Position numbers and translations under genes: made by a program
The notes under the pieces: model-generated
The model's database searches: none
What the model was told of the DNA's origin: nothing
The model's input: only the letters and a program-made list of their open reading frames with translations
Shown: positions 57,085-64,000 of the stretch, piece by piece
How the letters are laid out: every line of letters starts with the position of its first letter
Position numbering within the stretch: the first letter of the stretch is position 1
DNA from: Pseudocercospora fijiensis CIRAD86
Lineage: Eukaryota > Ascomycota > Dothideomycetes > Mycosphaerellales > Mycosphaerellaceae
Direction: 5' to 3'
NCBI RefSeq assembly: GCF_000340215.1
Contig: NW_006921542.1
Span: 1,688,444-1,752,443 of the forward strand
DNA length: 64,000 nucleotides

Positions 57085-57285
57085 CCGCTTCGTTAGGATA
57101 CGACGAAGCGCTTCTAGTTAGTAAGCCGCTTCGCTAGGATACGACGAAGCGCTTAAGAAATATTAAAGTAAGAAGGCGTTCGTATTCTAAGTCGTATCTC
57201 GACCGCGCCCGCGTCTAGCTAATTAGCTATAACTAGCGATACGGCCCTCGCTCCGTTAGAACGCGACGGAGCGCTTCCGGTTAAG
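57082..57285. repeat. Hairpin repeats fused with a piece of the 273-bp repeat
   Basis: AAGCCGCTTCGTTAGGATAC with GACGAAGCGCTT (57082-57113) is a hairpin unit, repeated with one change at 57123-57154. A third variant, CGCTCCGTTAGAACGCGACG followed by GAGCG, lies at about 57244-57268. Between the second and third lies a 273-bp-repeat fragment (57170-57240). The helicase homology stops exactly at the first hairpin. Confidence 0.7.
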
Positions 57286-57623
57286 AAATATATAGGGTAC
57301 GCATTCCCCTACCCCTTACCCTCCGGTTCCGTAAGTAGGGATTTACCTATCTTCTTAGCTATACTTTTAGTCTTATATTAAGTATACGAGGTACCCTTTC
57401 CCGAAATCTAGCTAACCTATCTGCCCGACATTAATTAAACATTATTAGAACCTAGCTAACTATCTAATTAAATAGCCTTCCTTCGCTGTTACGGAAGGCT
57501 ACTACGAACCTTACCCCGTATCTCGTATTACTCCGCCTATCGCCTAGTAAGGACTTTTACCTTTAATAATAGACCTACTAGTAATACTCTTTAGGTTTAC
57601 TTATCCTACGGTCCGATAGAGGA
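57286..57623. other. RIPped DNA, no gene recognised
   Basis: There is a short inverted repeat (AGCCTTCCTTCGCTGTTACGGAAGGCT near 57467-57494, a perfect hairpin stem of seven to eight bases). I saw no supported coding frame. Confidence 0.5.
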
Positions 57624-57692
57624 ACAACTTAAAACTTTTAGTACGTATCTAAAACGCCTAGTTTTAGGTGCGTACCTAAAGTTTTAAGTTGT
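57624..57692. repeat. Left hairpin flanking the giant gene
   Basis: ACAACTTAAAACTTTTAGTA on the left pairs with TACCTAAAGTTTTAAGTTGT on the right over about 32 bases with few mismatches, around a GCCTAG loop. It contains TTTAGGTGCGTACCTAAA, also found in the right hairpin at 63032-63108. Confidence 0.85.
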
Positions 57693-57840
57693 CTACGGTG
57701 TCCTTTAATTACTAGACTTTAGGTTTTGCAACGTCTATAGGAAGGCCGTAGGCAGTATACGAACCTGCTTATACGCACTGCTTTATACGTAAAATACACT
57801 ACGCTGCTATTCCTTACTCTCTTATATATAAAATGTATCG

Positions 57841-57864
57841 CTAGAAAGGGGTAGCCCTTTCTAG
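57841..57864. promoter_or_regulatory. Perfect hairpin upstream of the giant gene
   Basis: CTAGAAAGGGGTAGCCCTTT plus CTAG forms a 10-bp stem with a 4-base loop, 46 bases before the start codon. A TATATATAAAA box lies shortly before it (57824-57834). The region 57690-57900 keeps CA and TG, unlike its surroundings. Confidence 0.5.
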
Positions 57865-58703
57865 TATTAGTAGTTTCCGCGAGATAGAACTACTACCTCC
57901 TCGAATTCTATGCTTATTAGCGCGGCTTATATATAAGCTTTGCCCTCTACTATTAACGGAATTAATACGATACCGCCTAAAGGATAGCGTAAGCTACTCG
58001 GTACTAAAGAGGAAGAGCGGAAGAAGAAGGCCGAACGTACCGCGAGGAAGTTAGCGAGTACGGCTCTACGACGAGCCTAGAAGAAAGTATAGCAAGCCGA
58101 GTAAGACCTAGGCGTAGCATCTTCTTCGTCTGCGCTGCTACTATATCTAGCCGCTATATCGTCTACCTCCTCGGCTACCTAACCTATCCCCTATATTAAC
58201 CCTCTACTTTGTAGCTAAATAGGCGTAGTAGGTAGTTAAACACTCTAGAGTTAGCACTATTTGGCTAGTTAGGGACGGCTACTTCTCCTAGTACTACGAC
58301 TACTGCCGCTCTCTTTATAGATAGCGCCGCGTACAAATACTAGAGATAGGCTATAGCTCCTCGCTACCTATATTAACTAGCTCGAGATCGACGATATTAT
58401 CGCGGTAGTCGATTAATTTGCTAGAGCTAACGCCGCTAGCTCTACTCTAAGGGATAGTACTTCTATATCTATCGTTTAACAATCGATCGTATAGGCTATC
58501 CCTACCTATAACTAGCCTCGGTTAGCTATTCGGCGGGCTCCTCTACGTCCCCTTCTCCCTAAAATAGATAGTACTTAACTAGTGTACCTATCTAATACTC
58601 TCCCTTCGTATATAGGTCCTCTTACCCTATGTAGAATAGTTTACCGCCCCGCTCCGATAGCTACTAGACCCCCTTCGTCCGCTATAGTACAATCCCTACT
58701 AGC

Positions 58704-59063
58704 GCTAGCTTCTATACTAGCGATACCTCCCGCGCTAGCTTCTATACTAGCGATACCTCCCGCGCTAGCTTCTATACTAGCGATACCTCCCGCGCTAGCT
58801 TCTATACTAGCGATACCTCCCTAGCTAGCTTCTATACTAGCGATACCTCCCGCGCTAGCTTCTATACTAGCGATACCTCCCGCGCTAGCTTCTATACTAG
58901 CGATACCTCCCGCGCTAGCTTCTATACTAGCGATACCTCCCTAGCTAGCTTCTATACTAGCGATACCTCCCGCGCTAGCTTCTATACTAGCGACGCCTTC
59001 CTAGCTAGCTTCTATACTAGCGACGCCTTCCCCGCTAGCTTCTATACTAGCGACGCCGCCTAA
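58704..59063 (+). repeat. 30-bp tandem repeat, 12 units, coding ALASILAIPP
   Basis: GCTAGCTTCTATACTAGCGA recurs every 30 bases from 58704 to 59034. The unit is ten codons, so array changes keep frame. The last three units read GACGCC instead of GATACC, and three units carry TAG from a RIPped CAG. The unit is near-palindromic (GCTAGC...CTAGC). Confidence 0.95.
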
Positions 59064-59339
59064 GCCTAACTCCTAAGGAAGCGTAGCTTATTCTTCCCTA
59101 TTACTAGCTTCGAAGTCCGCTACTTAACCTACTTCGCTGACTCCTCGAAGAAGTCTCTCCTTCCCTCCTATTCTAGAGAGCCCCTCGTTGCCTACGACGC
59201 CGCCTAAGCTAGACTCCTAAGTAAGCGTAGCTTATTCTCCCCTATTACTAGCTTCGAAGTCCGCTACTTAACCTACTTCGCTAACTTCTCGAAGAAGTCT
59301 CTCCTTCCCTCCTATTCTAGAGAGCCCCTCGTTACCTAC
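59052..59339 (+). repeat. 144-bp tandem duplication, two units, in frame
   Basis: Units at 59052-59195 and 59196-59339, starting GACGCCGCCTAAGC, encode a Ser/Pro/Leu-rich 48-residue block twice. They follow the 30-bp array without a gap. Confidence 0.92.
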
Positions 59340-62300
59340 TTTAAGAGACGGGACGAATTAACTACTAGCCTCGGTACGGCGTAGTCGACCGATCGCAAGC
59401 GCGAGTATATCTAAGTCTAATTCTAGAGATAGTATTCCTAGCCCTAGCTTAAGGCGAAGCCCGTCTAGATTAAGAGATAGTATTACTAGGTCTAATTTAA
59501 GAGAGAGCTTATAAAGGCCTCGTCCTAGAGCTTACTTATCGTAGCTATAACGCGGGCTCCTACTACGTATTCGGCTAAATCCTAGAGGGCGTAACCCGCG
59601 CCCTACCTTACTAGAACCCCTACTACTGCTACGACCTACGCTACCGCGAGGTCGGTAGGGTCGAGACGATAATAGCGACGTTACGCTTAAAAGCTCGCGA
59701 GCACCTTCGGCAACTAGTAGTTTAATCTAATCGGATTTAAGTAGTCCTTCGAGTAGCGACGCTAGGGTTGATTCCGACGAGGAACTAGATAACCTACCTA
59801 TTATATCGACCCCTTATAGTCGGATAGTACTTTACTAAGCGCTCGCTATAGATAGTTGCTCTTATAAGTATTCCTAAGACTAGGATACGGACGCGGAAGA
59901 AGAGGAGCCGATACCGCCTAAAGTTATACTCGTAGAATTTGTTACTAAGGGTACTACCACTGCCTTCGCCTAAAGTTAACTTTACTAGCTCCCGGATATA
60001 CTTACGTACGTCGTAGAGTATAGTAAGCTCCCGACGTATATATACGAGTAGCTCCGAGGCGTCGACTAGCGTAGACTCCTCGCCGGGTAGGTTAACGGGG
60101 TACCTTCTACGGTCCTATTACTCGAGAAGTCGTACCTTATATCTACTAATTAGCTATTTTATATTACCCGATACTAGGATATTAACGCACTTCTCCTCCC
60201 TATAACCTTACTTGCGACCTATAGAGCTAGCATTCGGTTATTCTATACGCCTCGCTTTATAAAGACTATTACTTACGAGTAGTATATACTAGTAGGCCGC
60301 TCTCCGATACGACCCGAACGCTATAAGCATATACGGATCGCGACTAGACTCGATACTTCTAGATTTAATACGTACCTCTTCTTCCCTAACCTTCTACTCT
60401 CTAAAGCGAATCGAAATCGGAAGATCGACTAGCAACGTCGCTATTATATAAATAAGCGTAAATAGGCTTACTTTATTAATACTATCCTTATTCCTACGCT
60501 TCGCGATACTTATTCTTCTCGAGTGCTCGTATATTATCCCCTATCCTTCTAGTAAGTATATAATCGCGTATACGCTCGATAGAAATAAGGCGTAGAAGGT
60601 AACAATCGCAACGTTAGTAAAATCTCTTATAATATTATAGATCCGCTACCGGTAAATTAAGACCCTATAGTCGACGTAGCTATACTACGACTATATTGTT
60701 TATAGTAGGGCATCGAACGTCGGTTACGTCGAGACTTAGATATATATTAGCGGCATATAGAACTAGTTATTATATAGTATAGGACTAAACTCCGTCTAGA
60801 GGTATAGACTCCCCTAGAGCTTAAAGAACTCCTCGATTAGTCCCTCGAGCGCTAGTTTAACCCTATATATCGTAATATAGACCGCGCTTAGTTCGACCTC
60901 GCGTAGGAAGATATCCCTACTAGACTAGTAGTCGAAGACGTAGTAGTATCTCCGCTTATCGCCCTTTACCGGACAGCCTATAGTATTGCGAAGACTAGCG
61001 GCTTTAATATCGAGCATCCTTAAGTATACTAGTAGTTCGGTATATAAGAGGCTTATAGTATCCGAGGCAAACTACTCCGTAAGTCCGTAGAGCGGCTTAG
61101 TAGTATCGGCTTCTTCTAAGGATATAATATATCGAAGGATCTCTTCGCGTCTATTAACCGAACGGTAGAACCTATTTTTAGTTAGTTAATACTACCGCTT
61201 CTTACATTCTCCTAGTCTACTATCGACTAGGTAGCCGCTATTACTTCCCTTATTGCCCGAGATACTACATTTCGCCGAGCTCGTATCTTAGACGCCTTTA
61301 AAGCGGAAATTATATAGGCGTATAATACGCTAGATAGCTACGCCTCGAGCACCGTTCCCTTTAGTATACGAGGAGAGGTTCGTACTTACTAGGACCTACT
61401 CTATTAGCCTAATCTACCTATAACTCGCCTAAGCCTAACCGAGGGAGTAGACGGGCGTCGTACTTACTAGCCTTTCTTCGTACTTAAGAGTAAGCACGTC
61501 GTCGACTTTATACGTTTATAGTTAAACCGCTAGCTCTTTGCAATATATATAGTCCTTTCGTAAAGGTCCGTTAACGTAGGCGTAAATACCGCCTAACTCG
61601 ATCGCATAACCCGCGCTATTAAGGAAGCCTCTACGTCGGCAATGCTTAATATACTATTCGACTTACTAACGACGACCTATAATAGTAGTTCCTTTAGTAT
61701 AAAGTATAGACTCTCTCGTAATCGTTACGACCGGTTAGGCGTAGGCGATAGAGAGTAGGAAGGAAGTCGTCGGAGTTTAAACATTATAGTAAGCCTCCGT
61801 ACTACGTATACCGCCTAGCTCCTAGCCGATCTCTTTAACTAGGTTTAACTACGCTTCTATACTGCCGCGCTCTAGTAGACCGCCTATACTACCGACTTCC
61901 TCCGTAGCTAGCTCTAGGCTACCGGTTCGGGAAGGCTAGAGTAAGCTTTCTATAACTACGTAAAAGAGACGATCGACTAATTCGTTACCGCCTACTAAAC
62001 GTATCGAGTAGCGTATAGGGAGCGTAAGGGTAACGACTTAGAAGAGGATAATAACTCGAATTAGTACCTAGGTATCGTTAAACGGGCGCTTTAGCGATTA
62101 AGCTAGGTATATAGATACCGCTATACTAGCTATATACTCCGTATACTCTTAAAGCCCGATAAGCGCCTAGGGGATTAGGTACGGTTACGCTACTTCTTCT
62201 CGGAGGAAGTTACCGATAAAGAGAGAGCCGGTCTCTATAGCTTTTCGTACGACCTCGTATATCGGATAACGGGCGGGAGACCTAATATTGTCGTCGCCCG

Positions 62301-63031
62301 GGGCGGTAGTAGTAACGCTATAGAAGGCGGCTTTACCTTATTTACCGCTATCTAGCAAACCCGCCTTTAGCTACTCTTTAACTAGGACGACGGTTTTCGC
62401 CGCGATAGCTAGGAACGCCGACTATAGCGTAGATAGGTAAGATACTATTTCGACGTACTCGCCTTACTTAGTCGGGATTATCTAAACATTGCGTAACAGT
62501 TCAAGCGTAGTATAGGGCGTTATATAATAAATTAGATACGCATCCTCCTAGTATACGATAAAAGCAAAATCTATTAAGCCGTTCGATAGAAGAAAATACC
62601 CGGCACTACTAGTTAATACTAGGTAAAGTAGGTAGCCGCCGTCCTAGTTAGCGCGAGTAACCTTATCTAGAATAGCACTATCCTACAGTATTAGTCGCTC
62701 GTTAGTACCGTAAACAAGAAGAACTAACTTTATATAATATACCGCTATACTTCTAATCTACTCCGTAATTAAGGATAGTAGAGAATTAGCGAAGATCTTA
62801 TTAACTACTTTATAGCGATGCGACAGATTTAGCGACTAAGAGGGCTAGATAATAGTAACTCTACGTCTGCCGACGACGACGATAACGACGAGTAGATTCC
62901 GTAGCGAAATAGTAAGGCAAGGCTAGCTAAATACTAGGCATAGCTGCCGCTTAATACGGCTACTAAACAGCGCCGATAATAGCAAAAACTTCGGGCGTAC
63001 GCCTAAAACCGTAGTTATATAATAAGTATAT

Positions 63032-63108
63032 ATAAATAAAGAAACTTTAGGTGCGTACCTATTTAATACGTAGAATAGGTATATACCTAAAGTTCCTTTA
63101 TTTACGTA
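63032..63108. repeat. Right hairpin flanking the giant gene
   Basis: AAATAAAGAAACTTTAGGTG on the left pairs with TATACCTAAAGTTCCTTTAT on the right, about 30 bases per arm with RIP-type mismatches. It overlaps the stop codon of the giant frame, so it could also act as a 3' processing hairpin. Confidence 0.8.
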
Positions 63109-63807
63109 TAGTCTCTATAACATTTAATCGTATAGTTAAATAAGTAGATATAGGCCGGTTAACTAAGTAGATAGCGCTTAAATAAGATTGAATAGCGAGC
63201 GACTAGCGTACTACTAAATGAATAGATAGCCTATTATATATAATAGCGTATAATCTAGGTTTATTGCTTTGTCTACTTTGCTAGACTAGCGTCGAGAATA
63301 ATAGGATTCTATTACACTATTATTGTTCTATATGCTTAGAATAACAAAATTGCTATATAGTACTAACCTCTCTTTATCCGGAAGCTATACTATACTATTA
63401 GAGATAGAGCCTCGTAGTATAGGTAGAAATCTCGACCTACAAAGTCGGAAATTAGTATCTCGGAAGAGGCGTTCTCTACTACTATATATAGCGATCTATA
63501 TTCACTCGGAGCTATAGAACACCGCTAGATATTCTATTATACTATCTACTTAACATATAGATTACTATAGCTCTTAACCCTTGTATATACTATAGGGTTA
63601 TCGAGGACGATAACGAGGTAGACTAACTTTACTTAATAGGCCCTAAATTCTTTATATAGTTGACCACTTAAGTAACGAAATTATTACGTAGTTATATAAG
63701 CTAGAAGGACTATAATTAATTGAATAAAGACGTTGTTACTTATTTACATGCTTATATAATTATTCATATAATTTAATGTTACGGAGACTGTTTCTATAAT
63801 CGTAGTA
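63109..63807. other. No gene seen; mixed RIPped and AT-rich DNA
   Basis: The open plus-strand frame at 63323-63517 has no recognisable content and I do not support it. From about 63660 to 63800 the DNA is AT-rich with CA and TG present, which suggests unique, unmutated sequence. Confidence 0.45.
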
Positions 63808-63999
63808 TTATACACCTAATCTAAGAACATTACCTTTAAGTAGCGTAGGGTTCTCTTCCTCTATCGACACTTTATATAGAGTAGCCGTACCCTCTTCTAT
63901 TACTAGCAGCTCGCGTTCCTTCGCTATACTTAGTCGCTATAGTACGACGAGCGTAATGTCGTTATCGTACGCCTCCTCCCCCTCAGAAGTTCGATTAGA
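63808..63999 (-). CDS. C-terminal end of an unknown gene, cut by the window edge
   Basis: The minus strand from the window edge reads SEGEEAYDNDITLVVL, one TAG at a Gln-compatible codon, then RLSIAKERELLVIEEGTATL and YKVSIEEENPTLLKGNVLRL before TAA at 63808-63810. The charged composition and the near-open frame suggest a real protein end. No family recognised. It may be lightly RIPped. Confidence 0.4.
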
Positions 64000-64000
64000 G

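Larger units (their letters stand above)
57910..63039 (+). pseudogene. Unrecognised giant protein (about 1,709 codons) with peptide repeats
   Basis: An ATG at 57910 (MLISAAYI) opens a frame that stays protein-like to TAA at 63037-63039; segments at 58.6, 59.75, 59.88 and 62.44 kb are all in this frame. Order: a Lys/Glu/Arg-rich coiled-coil-like part (KEEERKKKAERTARKLAS, about residue 35), a 10-residue repeat ALASILAIPP about 12 times (residues 265-385), a twice-repeated 48-residue Ser/Pro-rich block, an acidic stretch (DTDAEEEEPIPP, about residue 660), then a long globular part (FIKTITYEQYILVGRSPIRP, FFSEEVTDKERAGLYSFSYD, VRYYFDVLALLSRDYLN) and an Asp/Arg/Gln-rich tail. I recognise no family and no enzyme motif. 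Every in-frame stop checked is TAA or TAG compatible with Gln. It is dead, and an intact relative should exist. Confidence 0.7.
57624..63108 (+). mobile_element. Candidate unit: giant gene bounded by related hairpins
   Basis: A single ~5.1-kb coding frame is enclosed by two hairpins that share the core ACTTTAGGTGCGTACCTA. This is how an element with palindromic terminal or subterminal repeats would look. I see no clear target duplication and no recognised transposase or recombinase motif, so the mobile status is inference. The whole unit is RIPped, which shows that it existed in more than one copy. Confidence 0.35.

Noticed and set aside
58704..59063. 30-bp regularly spaced units as a CRISPR array
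   Set aside because: There are no unique spacers; the units are contiguous, coding and in a eukaryotic context.
57910..63039. Starship tyrosine recombinase (DUF3435) or DUF3723 protein
   Set aside because: I looked for the recombinase R-H-x-x-R-Y pattern and for remembered DUF3723 signatures in the giant frame and found none I could defend.

Overview
This window is a dense, dead repeat block from a filamentous ascomycete fungus, most likely subtelomeric. The dinucleotides CA and TG are almost absent over most of the window, while TA, CTAG and TATA strings are everywhere and CG is kept. That is the footprint of repeat-induced point mutation (RIP), which turns CpA into TpA on both strands. CAA and CAG codons have become TAA and TAG, so ORF callers see only fragments. 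Read through those stops, long protein-like frames reappear, and most features below were recognised that way. No intact ordinary gene was found, and exact ends of coding remnants are approximate unless a splice site, LTR, target duplication or conserved stop fixes them.

Layout: (1) 0.2-2.1 kb: a RIP-damaged histone H3-like gene with two introns, a small unknown minus-strand gene, a tRNA-like sequence and three copies of a GC-rich 12-bp minisatellite. (2) 2.1-7.4 kb: a telomere-linked RecQ-type helicase (TLH) with an N-terminal zinc-finger-like (DUF3505-type) region, followed by featureless RIPped DNA. (3) 9.85-17.0 kb: a complete Ty3/gypsy element on the minus strand (chromovirus type) with a perfect 5-bp target duplication. 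(4) 18.5-30.8 kb: a 12.3-kb Ty3/gypsy element on the plus strand (E1) with separate gag-pro, pol and an additional third ORF. (5) 30.8-36.4 kb: old repeat DNA, into which a Fot1/pogo DNA transposon (33.1-36.4 kb) inserted at TA. (6) 36.4-51.9 kb: two further copies of the E1 family, E2 (only 5' LTR and gag-pro) and E3 (5' LTR, gag-pro, pol, truncated third ORF). (7) 52.3-55.1 kb: an unknown coding remnant and a second, truncated TLH copy ending at TTAGGG repeats. (8) 55.2-57.3 kb: a 273-bp tandem repeat, a broken NFX1/UPF1-type helicase with an internal 255-bp duplication, and short hairpin repeats. (9) 57.6-63.1 kb: a ~1,709-codon unrecognised gene with internal peptide repeats, flanked on both sides by related hairpins. 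(10) right edge: the C-terminal end of an unknown minus-strand gene.

The layers are nested. Helicase and old repeat DNA form the substrate; the retroelements and Fot1 landed in it and were RIPped to different degrees. Minus-strand gypsy and E1 keep more CA/TG than E2, E3 and TLH copy 1. The most unusual observations are the near-identical palindromes at every ORF boundary of the E1/E3 retroelement, the hairpin-flanked giant gene, the histone H3-like pseudogene, and the TLH copy cut exactly at a telomeric repeat.
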